64,000 nt of DNA, taken from positions 417,654 to 481,653 of the forward strand of contig NZ_JACJOD010000031.1 in NCBI RefSeq assembly GCF_014695385.1, read 5' to 3'. Source of the DNA: Trichocoleus sp. FACHB-46. Lineage in GTDB: Bacteria; Cyanobacteriota; Cyanobacteriia; FACHB-46. The translations under genes were made by a program, and so were the position numbers. This document shows, piece after piece, positions 26,372 through 35,628 of this stretch; the stretch's first letter is position 1, and every line of letters starts with the position of its first letter. The notes below the pieces were generated by a model that was given only the letters and a program-made list of their open reading frames with translations, ran no database searches and was not told the DNA's origin.

Positions 26372-28582
26372 ATGACTGACTCGACTAAAACTCTCTGTCC
26401 TTACTGTGGTGTTGGCTGTGGCTTAGAAGTGTTGCCACCCGCGCAGCCTGGTAAGCCGATTAACAGAGATAGTGCTGGTACACCCATTTGGCAAGTCCGG
26501 GGCGATCGCGCTCATCCTTCTAGCCAAGGAATGGTCTGCGTCAAGGGAGCCACGATCGCAGAATCGTTGAATAAAGACCGCCTGCTCTATCCCATGCTGC
26601 GGGATACTTTGACCCAGCCGTTTCGCCGCATCACCTGGGAAGAAGCTTTTGACTGCATCGTGCAGCGCATGCAAACCGTCCGGTACACGCAAGGGCCCGA
26701 AGCAATCTGCATGTACGGGTCCGGTCAATTCCAAACCGAGGACTACTACACGGCACAAAAACTGCTGAAGGGGTGTCTCGGCACCAACAACTTTGATGCC
26801 AATTCGCGTCTTTGCATGTCTTCAGCGGTCTCTGGTTACATTCAAAGCTTCGGGGCCGATGGTCCTCCCTGCTGCTACGACGATCTAGAACTGGCCGATT
26901 GCGCGTTTCTGATTGGAACTAACACTGCCGAATGTCATCCCATCATTTTTAATCGCCTGCGGAAGTACCACAAGCAAAACCGCCACGTCAAAATGATTGT
27001 GGTCGATCCGCGCGAAACCGCCACCGCCCAAGCCGCAGATCTCCATTTAGCTATTCGTCCTGGCACTGATATCGACTTAATGAACGGCATGGCTCACTTG
27101 CTGATGCGGTGGGGCCACTTTGATGTCAGCTTTATCGATGAATGCACTGCTAACTTCCCGGCCTTTGCTCAGGTCATGCAAGATTACACGCCGGAGATGA
27201 CGGCGCAGCGCTGTGGCATTGCCGTGGAAGATTTAGAAACCGCGGCTCGTTACTGGGGGGAATCTGAGCGAGTACTTTCCCTCTGGTCGATGGGAGTCAA
27301 CCAATCTAGCGAAGGTACGGCTAAAGTCCGAACCCTGATCAACCTGCACCTGATGACAGGGCAAATCGGCAAGCCCGGAGCAGGGCCATTTTCTCTAACT
27401 GGTCAACCCAATGCGATGGGGGGCCGAGAGGCAGGTGGCTTAGCTCACTTGCTTCCAGGCTACCGCGTGGTGCAAAATCCCCAGCACCGAGCGGAACTGG
27501 AGCAGTTTTGGGGCCTTAAGCCTGGGCAGATTTCTCCGCATCCAGGTCGGACGGCTTGGGAAATGATCACCGGGCTAGAGCAGGGAGATGTGGGTGTACT
27601 GTGGATTGCTGCCACCAATCCTGCGGTGAGTATGCCTGACTTGGAGCGCACCAAAGCCGCGCTGAAGCGATCGCCCTTCACCATTTACCAAGATGCCTAC
27701 TTCCCCACGGAAACAGCTGAGTATGCTCATCTACTTTTACCAGCAGCCCAGTGGGGTGAAAAAACTGGAGTGATGACCAACTCGGAGCGACGAGTCACCC
27801 TTTGTCAGGCGTTTCGCGATCGCCCGGGTGAAGCAAAAGCGGATTGGGAAATCTTTGCGGAAGTGGGACGGCGCTTAGGATTTGCTCAACAGTTTGCCTT
27901 TACGACTTCTGCGGAAGTCTACGCTGAATTTGCTCAAGTTACTCGCGATCGCCCTTGCGAAATGACGGGACTGAGCCACGAACGCCTGCGAGTTAAAGGC
28001 CCGGCTCAGTGGCCTTGTCGAGACTCGGGTCAGGTCAAGCCTGGAGAACCTGCCAGACTCTATCAGGAGCTTCGATTCCACACTCCCGATGGGCGGGCAC
28101 GTTTTGGGGCTTACCATTCTCGCGGTTTAGCTGAACGGCCTGACCCAGAATATCCTTTGGTGCTGACGACAGGTCGTCTTTACGGTCACTGGCACACCCA
28201 AACTCGCACCGGGCGAATTGAGAAAACTCGGCAAATGCATCCCAATCCTTTTCTAGAAATTCATCCTCGCGATGCGTCTGAATTGGGCTTACAAGACAAA
28301 GATTGGGTGGAGGTGCGATCGCGGCGGGGGTTGGCCCGTTTTCCAGTCACGGTAACGAAGGCGATCGCACCTGGGACGGTGTTTGTGCCGATGCATTGGG
28401 GCTTTTTGTGGGCTGACCAGGCCGAAGCGAATGCCCTGACGCATCCAGAGTGTTGTCCCGATTCTAAACAGCCAGAGTTGAAAGCTTGTGCGGTGCAATT
28501 GGTGCCGATCAAAGCGGGTATGAGTCCTCAAGAGAATTTGCATCCCGCCGCGCGATCGAGTATTCTCGCACCATCTTCTTAA
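26372..28582 (+). CDS. narB: Ferredoxin-dependent assimilatory nitrate reductase
   Basis: Reduces nitrate to nitrite in the cytoplasm with electrons from ferredoxin; contains bis-MGD molybdenum and one [4Fe-4S] cluster. 736 residues, as in other NarB. Seen: the cluster ligands CPYCGVGC (Cys9, 12, 16) with the fourth Cys56 in GMVCVKG; the catalytic-site region [11 protein letters not shown] with the Mo-ligand Cys; [36 protein letters not shown] and the C-terminal molydopterin dinucleotide-binding domain ([18 protein letters not shown]). MobA (12.4 kb) and NarM (29.2 kb) are in the same window and serve this enzyme. Confidence 0.97.
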   Translation: MTDSTKTLCPYCGVGCGLEVLPPAQPGKPINRDSAGTPIWQVRGDRAHPSSQGMVCVKGATIAESLNKDRLLYPMLRDTLTQPFRRITWEEAFDCIVQRMQTVRYTQGPEAICMYGSGQFQTEDYYTAQKLLKGCLGTNNFDANSRLCMSSAVSGYIQSFGADGPPCCYDDLELADCAFLIGTNTAECHPIIFNRLRKYHKQNRHVKMIVVDPRETATAQAADLHLAIRPGTDIDLMNGMAHLLMRWGHFDVSFIDECTANFPAFAQVMQDYTPEMTAQRCGIAVEDLETAARYWGESERVLSLWSMGVNQSSEGTAKVRTLINLHLMTGQIGKPGAGPFSLTGQPNAMGGREAGGLAHLLPGYRVVQNPQHRAELEQFWGLKPGQISPHPGRTAWEMITGLEQGDVGVLWIAATNPAVSMPDLERTKAALKRSPFTIYQDAYFPTETAEYAHLLLPAAQWGEKTGVMTNSERRVTLCQAFRDRPGEAKADWEIFAEVGRRLGFAQQFAFTTSAEVYAEFAQVTRDRPCEMTGLSHERLRVKGPAQWPCRDSGQVKPGEPARLYQELRFHTPDGRARFGAYHSRGLAERPDPEYPLVLTTGRLYGHWHTQTRTGRIEKTRQMHPNPFLEIHPRDASELGLQDKDWVEVRSRRGLARFPVTVTKAIAPGTVFVPMHWGFLWADQAEANALTHPECCPDSKQPELKACAVQLVPIKAGMSPQENLHPAARSSILAPSS

Positions 28583-28602
28583 TCTGGCTGAGCGCTGTAA
28601 AG

Positions 28603-29067
28603 ATGCGATCGCTGAAAAAAGTCACCAGACAGTGTGCCGATGCTGGCAGCAATGAGAACTTTCTTAGGTTCCTGGGTGGGGCCGAAGCATTAGTTTCTAG
28701 AGCTTTGTCGATTGCTATGGTGGTGGTTTTAGCCGTAGCAGTGATTGATTTGGTGAGATTTCTGATTTTAGAGATCTTTTCTGAGCCTTTTGGGTTATTT
28801 AGCACCACACTGATTGAGATCTTTGGGCTATTTCTCAATATCTTGATTGCGCTAGAGATTCTAGAAAATATTGCGGCTTATCTGCGCAAGCATGTGGTGC
28901 AAGTGGAACTGGTGGTGGTGACTTCGCTGATTGCGGTGGCGCGTAAAATTATTATTTTGGATTTTGAGAAGACGACGGGGGTGGAGTTGATTGGTTTGGC
29001 GATCGCGATTTTCTCTCTCTCTATTAGTTATTGGGTGGTTCGTCATGTGAATGCTAAGGAGCACTAA
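28603..29067 (+). CDS. PsiE-family membrane protein between narB and narM
   Basis: 154 residues from the ATG at 28603. The same frame is open through 117 bp upstream, overlapping narB, but that part has no coding character. Four predicted membrane helices: ALSIAMVVVLAVAVIDLV, a second around FSTTLIEIFGLFLNILIALE, then VVVTSLIAVARKIIIL and GLAIAIFSLSISYWVV. The ENIAAYLRKH and VARKIIILDFEK segments match PsiE (phosphate-starvation-inducible E) proteins, whose role is unknown. In Anabaena a small gene of unknown function (alr0613) lies at this same place between the nirA operon and narM; whether they are related cannot be told here. Confidence 0.8.
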   Translation: MRSLKKVTRQCADAGSNENFLRFLGGAEALVSRALSIAMVVVLAVAVIDLVRFLILEIFSEPFGLFSTTLIEIFGLFLNILIALEILENIAAYLRKHVVQVELVVVTSLIAVARKIIILDFEKTTGVELIGLAIAIFSLSISYWVVRHVNAKEH

Positions 29068-29085
29068 ATTTACGAAATCCGAACC

Positions 29086-29132
29086 TTGGGGGCACTCGCC
29101 CCCAAACCCCCGCTGAGGGACGGTTGCGTCCC
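29086..29132. repeat. GC-rich dispersed hairpin element
   Basis: TTGGGGGC (29086-29093) and GCCCCCAA (29098-29105) form a perfect 8-bp stem with a 4-nt loop. A second stem follows: GGGACG (29117-29122) with CGTCCC (29127-29132). Elements of the type GGGGGC...GCCCCCAAACCCCCGC are common extragenic repeats in cyanobacteria. It may also end transcription after the PsiE-like gene, though no U-run follows. Confidence 0.6.
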
Positions 29133-29180
29133 CCAGGCCCCCTCCAAACGAACGTAACTGTCAGTGTTTCGATTCTGGTT

Positions 29181-29249
29181 CTATTTCTTTTTTCATTCCT
29201 TCTGACTCCTCACCCCTTCCTCCTTCATCCCTCCTCTACTCCCCTCCTC
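29181..29249 (+). repeat. CU-rich tract before narM
   Basis: About 70 bases, almost only C and T, with TTCATCCCTCCT and CTCCCCTCCTC units running directly into the narM ATG. It has the same character as the tracts before nrtC and nrtD. No AGGA-type ribosome site is present. Confidence 0.6.
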
Positions 29250-29702
29250 ATGTCTGATTTTTTCCAGTTTGAAGCTGATTTTGTTGAGTCTCTCCGTTGT
29301 ATTCCCATGCAGGTGCGCTACAAGCTGGATACTTGTGGTGTGAAGTTGAAGTTGCAACATTGGCATCAGTTTACGCAAGGGGAGCGGCAATCTTTGGTAG
29401 ATCTCCCTTGTCTGATGGAGGCGGATGTTGTGAGTTATCGGGAGCATTTACAGCGGATAGTTGTGGAGCATACGGGCCACGCTGCGAGTGATTTGCCGAT
29501 TGAGGCCTGCCCTGCTTGGATGGATGAAACTGCAATTCCGGTGAGTGTGCAGGAGAAGGCTACGGAAACTGGGGTAGGGTTGACGCTGGAGCAATGGCGA
29601 TCGCTCTTACCACTGCAACGCTTTGTGCTGCTTAAACTCAGTCGATCGGGTCACGAAAACAGCAATTTTTTGCCAGCCATGCAGGAGTTCCAGTTGGTCT
29701 GA
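29250..29702 (+). CDS. narM: Nitrate reductase maturation protein NarM
   Basis: 150 residues from the ATG at 29250; the frame is open 126 bp further upstream through the CU-rich tract, which is not coding. It matches the conserved nitrate reductase-associated family: FFQFEADFVESLRCIPMQVR at the N terminus, VKLKLQHWHQFTQGERQ, then a second WxxLxxLQRFVLLKLSRS repeat-like helix. In Synechococcus and Anabaena, NarM is required for active NarB and is proposed to act by binding it. The gene is separated from narB only by the PsiE-like gene and a hairpin element. Confidence 0.92.
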   Translation: MSDFFQFEADFVESLRCIPMQVRYKLDTCGVKLKLQHWHQFTQGERQSLVDLPCLMEADVVSYREHLQRIVVEHTGHAASDLPIEACPAWMDETAIPVSVQEKATETGVGLTLEQWRSLLPLQRFVLLKLSRSGHENSNFLPAMQEFQLV

Positions 29703-29780
29703 CAAAAACTCCGCAAAATTACTCAGAGCTAAATCAGGCTTGTAGTTCATAGACTAGAGGTGCTGACGTGGAGCAGTTCT

Positions 29781-30332
29781 ATGGAATCGCAACAAGCTGG
29801 GTTGATTTTGCAAGCTTTAGATTTTGCGGCGCGTAAGCATCGAGATCAACGACGCAAAGATTTAGAGGCTTCTCCTTACATTAATCACCCAATTAGTTTG
29901 GTGAATTTGTTGTGGAATACCGGAGGAGTCACAGATCCAGCGGTAATTATGGCAGCACTACTCCATGACACGGTTGAGGATACTGCAACGACTTTCGCTG
30001 AGTTGGCTCAGGAGTTTGGCGAGGAGGTACAGCAGTTGGTCAAAGAGGTGACAGATGACAAATCTCTACCTAAACAAGAGCGAAAACAACAGCAAGTTGA
30101 GCATGCAGCGCATTTAAGTGACAAGGCAAAGTTGGTGAAACTGGCTGACAAAATCTCTAATTTGCGAGATATTATTGCCTCACCTCCGGCGGATTGGTCT
30201 TGCGATCGCCAGCGCGAGTATTTTGTCTGGGCAAAGCAAGTGGTGGATCAGATGCGGGGTAACCACGCTCAGTTAGAAGCTGTATTTGATCAGGTTTATC
30301 AACAAGGGATCAGTCAACTGAGCGATCGCTGA
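29781..30332 (+). CDS. MESH1-like small alarmone hydrolase (HD domain)
   Basis: 183 residues from the ATG at 29781, preceded by GTGGAG. Single HD-fold metal-dependent phosphohydrolase, the size of metazoan MESH1 and bacterial small alarmone hydrolases and far shorter than RelA/SpoT. The active-site set is complete: His36 (INHP), His62-Asp63 and Glu66-Asp67 (HDTVED), Asp123 and Asn127 (KLADKISN). From memory, human MESH1 has the same residues one position earlier. The EVTDDKSLPK loop and RKQQQVEHA helix are also MESH1-like. Expected to remove the 3'-pyrophosphate of (p)ppGpp; MESH1 itself also acts on NADPH. No synthetase gene is adjacent. It follows narM by 78 bp. Confidence 0.88.
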   Translation: MESQQAGLILQALDFAARKHRDQRRKDLEASPYINHPISLVNLLWNTGGVTDPAVIMAALLHDTVEDTATTFAELAQEFGEEVQQLVKEVTDDKSLPKQERKQQQVEHAAHLSDKAKLVKLADKISNLRDIIASPPADWSCDRQREYFVWAKQVVDQMRGNHAQLEAVFDQVYQQGISQLSDR

Positions 30333-30469
30333 AGTATCTAACTTTCTCAGGAAAAACTAATATTTGGTTTAGAGCCACATCATCTTTTTAAGTTTTACTT
30401 TTACTTGATTGTGAAGTAAAAAAATAGCTTTGAGTAGACAAAATTGAATTTTCACCAATAGCTAGTTGA

Positions 30470-31951
30470 ATGAATCTCATTGGCGATTTGCTCACAAAAA
30501 TTACTCAAAACAAGGGGCGAATCGATCCATTTTCGCTACAATTTCGGCTCACGGTTGGCATTATAGGGGCATCAGTTCTCAGTTTCGGTGGGGTGGCAAT
30601 CTGGACAACTTGGACGACCTACCAAATTCTGATTGATTCTCACAAACAAAATATTATCTATCTCACCGATCGCTTGCCACGCGATGTGGAACTGTACAGC
30701 GAAATGATTCCGGTAGACATTGGGTTGCGACGGGCCATCAACAACGTCACTAGTCCGAATCTGCTCATTTGGGCTAGGGCCCCGGATGGCAGTGTTTTAG
30801 CGCAAGCGGAAACGTTGAAGACGGAGCGAGCCAGCCAAATTGTGGCGGCAGTGGATTCTCTGCCCTGGCTGCCGACTAAACCTCAAAGTTCTTGGATTAA
30901 TGGCTCTTATTTGCTGCTCAGTAGCGAGCCTTTAGCCATTAACGGCACTCGCATCGGCAAACTCTATATTGCTCAAGATATTACCCGTGATCAAGCTCGG
31001 TTTTTGGGCTTGATTCGCAGCTTAAGCTTAGTCAATTTGCTAGCAATCCTGGCGTTAGCAATGGCGATCGCGTCTTATATTCGGCGATCGCTACAACCTT
31101 TGCGAGAGATGAGCCAGATGACTCAAGTTATTTCGGTGGATGACTTAGGACAAGCACAATTGCAACTCGATAGTGCCCCTAGCGAAGTCACTGATTTAGC
31201 GCAGACTTTCAATACGATGTTGTCTCGCTTGTCTGACTCTTGGACGCAACAGCGAGAATTCGTCAGCAATGTTTCTCACGAATTACGTACGCCGCTGACG
31301 ATTGTGCATGGCTATCTGCAAAGTATGCAGCGCCGCAGCCAGAACTTAACAGAAGCTCAGCAGGAAGCCCTGGATATTGCTGCGGTCGAAACCGAGCGCA
31401 TTATTCGGTTGTTGCAAGACCTCCTCGATCTTGCCAGAGCCGACAGTGGCTATTTGCATCTCTCCTGGGAACCGATTGACTTAGCTGCACTGCTACGCGA
31501 GGTGGCTAGCATGGCAGACCCATTCAGTAGTCATACCATTCAAGTTGAAATTGAGCGTCTCGATGCCCACGGTTCTGGAGCAGAATCGATTCACGTCAAA
31601 GCCGATCGCAGCCGTTTGCGCCAGGTATTGATCAATCTAATCGATAACGCGGTTAAATATTCTGAGCCTCATACCCCTGTGACTTTACGCCTGCATCAGT
31701 TTGATGAGTTTGTCGCTCTCCAAGTCAGCGATCGCGGTTGCGGTATTGATCTCCCCCACCAAACCCGCATCTTTGAGCGCTTCTACCGCGTGGATGAAGC
31801 TCGTTCTCGCTCGACTGGAGGCAGTGGCCTGGGGCTGTCGATTGTGAAAACCTTAGTCGAAGGTATGGGAGGCAGCATTACGGTGCGCTCCAAACTAGGG
31901 GAGGGCAGCGTCTTTACGGTCACTCTACCCAATCCCTCTGTAAAACTATGA
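30470..31951 (+). CDS. Membrane sensor histidine kinase
   Basis: 493 residues. Two membrane helices (about 30-50 and 185-205) enclose an extracytoplasmic sensor region of about 130 residues. These are followed by HAMP, a HisKA dimerisation domain with phospho-acceptor His270 in [14 protein letters not shown], and an HATPase domain with N-box [13 protein letters not shown]1 VSDRGCGID and G2 [15 protein letters not shown]. The stop codon overlaps the start of the next gene by four bases (ATGA), so the two are translationally coupled. The signal is not known. RppB/ManS-type kinases of cyanobacteria are built alike, but identity to them is not shown. Confidence 0.93.
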   Translation: MNLIGDLLTKITQNKGRIDPFSLQFRLTVGIIGASVLSFGGVAIWTTWTTYQILIDSHKQNIIYLTDRLPRDVELYSEMIPVDIGLRRAINNVTSPNLLIWARAPDGSVLAQAETLKTERASQIVAAVDSLPWLPTKPQSSWINGSYLLLSSEPLAINGTRIGKLYIAQDITRDQARFLGLIRSLSLVNLLAILALAMAIASYIRRSLQPLREMSQMTQVISVDDLGQAQLQLDSAPSEVTDLAQTFNTMLSRLSDSWTQQREFVSNVSHELRTPLTIVHGYLQSMQRRSQNLTEAQQEALDIAAVETERIIRLLQDLLDLARADSGYLHLSWEPIDLAALLREVASMADPFSSHTIQVEIERLDAHGSGAESIHVKADRSRLRQVLINLIDNAVKYSEPHTPVTLRLHQFDEFVALQVSDRGCGIDLPHQTRIFERFYRVDEARSRSTGGSGLGLSIVKTLVEGMGGSITVRSKLGEGSVFTVTLPNPSVKL

Positions 31952-32631
31952 CCGCCCCTCCAGCCCACATCCTAGTGGTTGAAGATGAAGTGAAGCTGGC
32001 TCGATTTATTGAGCTCGAGCTGAGCTATGAAGGCTATCAGGTGAGTCTGGCGCACGATGGCTTCGTAGGACTGACCACAGCCCGAGATGCCAAGCCCGAT
32101 TTAATTATTCTCGACTGGATGCTGCCTGGTTTGTCAGGTTTGGAAGTCTGCCGTCGCCTCCGCACCACAGGCGATAAAGTTCCAGTGGTGCTCCTCACGG
32201 CCAAGGATGAAGTTAGCGATCGCGTGGCAGGGCTGGACGCAGGAGCCGACGATTATGTCGTCAAACCGTTCAGTATTGAAGAATTGCTAGCACGAGTCCG
32301 AGCCCACCTCCGACGAGTGCAAGAAACTGAACCAGAAGTTTTACAGTTCACAGATCTCAGTCTGAATCGCCAAACTCGCGAAGTCTTCCGAGGTGATCGC
32401 GCTATTGAACTTACTGCGAAAGAATTTGATCTGCTAGATTTCCTCATGGCTCACCCGCGCCAAGTAATTACCCGCGATCGCATTTTGGAGCAGGTCTGGG
32501 GCTACGACTTCATGGGTGACTCAAACATTATTGAGGTCTACATTCGCTATCTCCGCCTCAAACTCGAGGCCAACCAAGAAAAACGCCTGATCCAAACCGT
32601 GCGGGGGGTAGGTTACGTCTTGCGTGACTGA
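31948..32631 (+). CDS. OmpR/PhoB-family response regulator, partner of the preceding kinase
   Basis: 227 residues. Receiver domain with acidic pocket VVEDE, phospho-acceptor Asp56 in [17 protein letters not shown] and the conserved Lys in [13 protein letters not shown]. The C-terminal winged-helix domain (about 130-225) ends [13 protein letters not shown], typical of OmpR/PhoB regulators. It overlaps the kinase gene by four bases. It regulates unknown promoters in response to the phosphorylated kinase. Confidence 0.94.
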   Translation: MTAPPAHILVVEDEVKLARFIELELSYEGYQVSLAHDGFVGLTTARDAKPDLIILDWMLPGLSGLEVCRRLRTTGDKVPVVLLTAKDEVSDRVAGLDAGADDYVVKPFSIEELLARVRAHLRRVQETEPEVLQFTDLSLNRQTREVFRGDRAIELTAKEFDLLDFLMAHPRQVITRDRILEQVWGYDFMGDSNIIEVYIRYLRLKLEANQEKRLIQTVRGVGYVLRD

Positions 32632-32690
32632 GTATATTTGCAGACCTGAAATGCTAGGCTGAGGCCAGTGAAGTCAGCCATCCTGAAGCC

Positions 32691-33530
32691 ATGCACAGAC
32701 TCCTGACTGGACCGTTAAGCGTTGATCCTGTGACTGTTGCGATCGCTGGGCTCCCTCCGGCTCTGCACAATACAAAGCTCGTGCAGTTTTCTGATTTTCA
32801 CTACGATGGTTTGCGGCTCTCAGACGATTTACTCACCCAGGCGATCGCTGCTAGTAATGCCTTGGAGCCAGATTTAATTTTGCTGACCGGGGACTATGTC
32901 ACGGATGAGCCAGAACCCATTCATGATCTGGTGCGGCATCTAAAGCAATTACGCAGCCGCTTAGGCATCTTGGCAGTTTTAGGCAACCACGATCTGCACG
33001 AAGATCACTCTCAAGCTGAAGTCACGGCTGCCCTCACCAGTATTGGTACTCAGGTTTTGTGGAATCAAGTGGCTTATCCCTTGGGCAGCGATTTAGCCTT
33101 TGTAGGTTTAGCCGATTTTTGGTCAGGAGAGTTTGCCCCCACTCCAGTCCTCAGCGATTTAGATCCCGCTCTGCCCCGGATTGTTCTTTCCCATAATCCG
33201 GATACGGCCCAAATTCTGCAAAAGTGGCGCGTAGATTTGCAACTTTCTGGCCACACTCACGGTGGTCAAGTTGTCATCCCTGGTTTTGGCACAATTTCCA
33301 AATTGTACGAAGATGTTTTCTACAGCATTCCCAAAACGATCCGCAGCGCCATTCCGTCTATGAGAAAACATTGCCACCGAGTGGTGCAGCATTGGGAATG
33401 GGCCAGCGGCTTACATCAAGTCGGAGATAATTTGCTTTACGTCAACCGGGGTCTCGGCACTTATCTCCCTGGGCGGCTCTTTTGTCCACCGGAAGTCACT
33501 GCGATTACCCTCGTTTGCCAGGACGCATGA
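32691..33530 (+). CDS. Calcineurin-like metallophosphoesterase (YaeI-type)
   Basis: 279 residues. Two-metal phosphoesterase with all five motifs: FSDFHYDG (D-x-H), LLTGDYVTD (GD), VLGNHDLHED (GNHD), a histidine in LSHNPDTA and LSGHTHGGQV (GHxH). It resembles the YaeI/YkuE group, which acts on phosphodiesters such as UDP-diacylglucosamine or lipid-linked compounds at the membrane. No signal peptide or helix is seen, so it may be cytoplasmic or peripheral. It lies 59 bp after the response regulator on the same strand. Confidence 0.88.
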   Translation: MHRLLTGPLSVDPVTVAIAGLPPALHNTKLVQFSDFHYDGLRLSDDLLTQAIAASNALEPDLILLTGDYVTDEPEPIHDLVRHLKQLRSRLGILAVLGNHDLHEDHSQAEVTAALTSIGTQVLWNQVAYPLGSDLAFVGLADFWSGEFAPTPVLSDLDPALPRIVLSHNPDTAQILQKWRVDLQLSGHTHGGQVVIPGFGTISKLYEDVFYSIPKTIRSAIPSMRKHCHRVVQHWEWASGLHQVGDNLLYVNRGLGTYLPGRLFCPPEVTAITLVCQDA

Positions 33531-33622
33531 GGACGTGATGCGCTATTGCCTTGGAGTTGGCTGCCCGCTCAGGTCGTTTATCCTAAATCAGCAGGGCGAT
33601 CTAATATTAGACAACGGTTGAG

Positions 33623-34432
33623 CTAGCGGCAATACGCTTCAGCGCTCTGAGTAGAACGAACTGTTACCTGAGCTCCCTGGCGAACCACAAATTCGCTTAA
33701 GCCTACCTGAGCGGGGTGATTTGGCTCAACCCGTTGCCAATCCGATTGACTACCCCAGTCATAGGTGTATCCCAGTTGAGTCCAGGGATAAGACTTACCC
33801 GTAGCGGGGTAGCGACTGGCAAACTGAGCGCTAAACCACTCCTGATAACTCGGCGGGGTTGTGGCAAACTCATTCAGCGGAAATTCTAAGGTTGCCTCGC
33901 GATCGCTAATGTCAGGGTCAGGCGTGGGACGAAACAGGTGTCTCGGTTCTACCCACAATTCCACGATGTATCGGGACTGGTTCGCTGCATCTGGAGGCAA
34001 TCCCAACAGTTGGTTGAGTCGATAGGCTAGGGAGACTTTCTGGGTAGGACGGTAGGTTTTGCAGAAATTTTGTAAATCGGGAGCCGCTGTCACCCAAAGA
34101 TCGAGAGGCAAACGTATCAAACCACCCACTCGGCTGGCGTACCCAGAATAAGTGGTCCACACTGTGACTAAAACGCGGCTTCGATCCCAAACTAAAGCAG
34201 GGTTGTACCAAACAATGGGTGTGAGGTTACGGTAAATTTCCTGCGGCTCTGCTAATTTGGCATCCTCAATCGCCTCTACATAGGCGGGCGGCAACGGTGA
34301 CTGGTTGGTGGGTTTGCTACTCCCCTGAGCTAGAGTAGGAATTCCTAGAAGGGTTTCCGTGAGGCTGATCAGCAAAACTGCCCAGGAAAGAATGGCATAT
34401 TTGTGGCGATCGCGGATTTGATGCATACTCAT
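33623..34432 (-). CDS. Exported protein of unknown function
   Basis: 269 residues; ATG at 34432 or 34426, with no ribosome site to choose. A signal peptide is clear: positive N terminus, hydrophobic core AILSWAVLLISLTETLLG and a cut site near TLAQG. The mature part has many Trp/Tyr and Pro, e.g. LTPIVWYNPALVWDRSRVLVTVWTTY, LWVTAAPDLQ, WVEPRHLFRP and SYPWTQLGYTYDWG. It is likely a periplasmic beta-rich protein. I recognise no family. It is convergent with the metallophosphoesterase gene. Confidence 0.72.
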   Translation of the reverse strand: MSMHQIRDRHKYAILSWAVLLISLTETLLGIPTLAQGSSKPTNQSPLPPAYVEAIEDAKLAEPQEIYRNLTPIVWYNPALVWDRSRVLVTVWTTYSGYASRVGGLIRLPLDLWVTAAPDLQNFCKTYRPTQKVSLAYRLNQLLGLPPDAANQSRYIVELWVEPRHLFRPTPDPDISDREATLEFPLNEFATTPPSYQEWFSAQFASRYPATGKSYPWTQLGYTYDWGSQSDWQRVEPNHPAQVGLSEFVVRQGAQVTVRSTQSAEAYCR

Positions 34433-34504
34433 GCATCTAAAAGTACATGCCTAGCTCTAGACCTACGGAATCCAGATTAAAAAATTTACAACTGGACCAG
34501 AAAC

Positions 34505-34610
34505 AAAAAACCCCCAGCCGAAGCCAGGGATTGAATTCAGGGTGCATCTACCATTCCTTTCTTCTAAGAAGGTGGGGCTCTATCCGGAATAAATGGCAGG
34601 ATTAGAAATG
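34505..34610 (-). ncRNA. Candidate small RNA with its own intrinsic terminator
   Basis: Read on the minus strand, the segment ends in CCCTGGC-TTCG-GCTGGGG (34529-34511), a 7-bp stem with two G-U pairs and a stable UUCG loop, followed by six T (34510-34505). No ORF lies immediately upstream on that strand: the next gene to the right is on the plus strand. The terminator must therefore end some other transcript. A second small hairpin TTCTTCTAAGAA lies at about 34559-34570. The 5' end is not known; I cannot match it to a named RNA. Confidence 0.4.
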
Positions 34611-34645
34611 AAATTTTGATTTAAGAGCGATCGCACAACAGATAG

Positions 34646-35452
34646 ATGAGCACCATAGAAGTCACCCACCTGTTTACCTATTTCATCAAAGGGCTAACCC
34701 CTCATGCTGGCGATCGCGTCTCGCTCCAAGCAGGCCACGGCATTCCAGGCGATCGCGGCTTTGCCCTGATGTATGCCGATGCAGCCTCAATGGAGTCAGA
34801 AGCCGAAGTGCCGTGGATGAGGAAAAACAATTTTGCCATGCAAGCTGACTGGCCTGGTTTAGCCAGCCTCACTTGCGAGTATGACCCAGTCACCAGCCAG
34901 TTAATGGTGAAGCAGCAAGGGGTAGAGTTATTAGCTGAAGCGACTAACACACCCAAAGGGCGCGATCGCATTGGCGCTTTTTTTACCGGATACTTAGCGG
35001 CGCTGCAACCCACTGCCACCGCTCGCCATCCCGAAAAAACACCTTTGCGTTTAGTCGGAGACGGCAATAGCACCCGCTACCCTGACCGCGATCCTGTCCA
35101 TATTTCGCTGATCAACCAAGCTAGCTTAGAAGATTTAGGCCAGAAGTTAGGACATGCCGTTGATCCGCGCCGCTTCCGACCCAACGTTATGCTCACAGGC
35201 ATTCCTGCTTGGGAAGAGTTGAGTTGGGTCGGCAAAACCTTTCAACTGGGTACTGCTCAAGTGGCAATCGCAGCGCCGATCAACCGTTGTGTCAATGTTG
35301 ATGTCAATCCAGATACAGGCATGCAAGATTGCTCCATTTTCGCGGCGTTGCAACCCACCTTAGGTCATCGTCAAACCGGAGTTCTGGCTACAGTCCTTCA
35401 AAGTGGCACGGTGACAATTGGCGATCGCTTGATCGAAGTGACATCCTCTTAA
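34646..35452 (+). CDS. MOSC-domain protein
   Basis: 268 residues. An N-terminal beta-barrel part (VTHLFTYFIKGLTPHAGDRVSL, then GIPGDRGFALMYADA) leads to the MOSC core with RFRPNVMLTGIPAWEE and the sulfur-carrying cysteine in APINRCVNVDVNPDTG. MOSC domains handle sulfur or reduce N-hydroxylated and similar substrates using molybdenum cofactor (as in mARC/YcbX). The family link to molybdenum is of interest given mobA and narB nearby, but no direct partnership is shown. Confidence 0.9.
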   Translation: MSTIEVTHLFTYFIKGLTPHAGDRVSLQAGHGIPGDRGFALMYADAASMESEAEVPWMRKNNFAMQADWPGLASLTCEYDPVTSQLMVKQQGVELLAEATNTPKGRDRIGAFFTGYLAALQPTATARHPEKTPLRLVGDGNSTRYPDRDPVHISLINQASLEDLGQKLGHAVDPRRFRPNVMLTGIPAWEELSWVGKTFQLGTAQVAIAAPINRCVNVDVNPDTGMQDCSIFAALQPTLGHRQTGVLATVLQSGTVTIGDRLIEVTSS

Positions 35453-35628
35453 TTGCGGACTTTCTTGCTGGGGCGGCCGATGTAGAATCCGCGCTTTTGC
35501 TCTATAGAGAACCTTGAATAGTGGGCATACTAGGGCAGATTATAAACAAAAACTTTATTCACTAGAAGTTCACTACAAAGCTTCTATTCACCCCCAATGC
35601 AGTCTGCCCCAGACTAGAAGTGCCCAGC

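Noticed and set aside
28486..28602. Upstream extension of the PsiE-like frame
   Set aside because: It overlaps the end of narB in another frame and has no coding character; the ATG at 28603 gives the family N terminus.
29124..29249. Upstream extension of the narM frame
   Set aside because: It is just translation of the CU-rich tract (Leu/Ser/Pro/Phe) and the known NarM N terminus starts at 29250.
35449..35523. Minus-strand frame reading EQKRGFYIGRPSKKVRN
   Set aside because: It looks protein-like, but it is only about 25 codons with an in-frame stop upstream and no start codon. A remnant is possible but not supportable.
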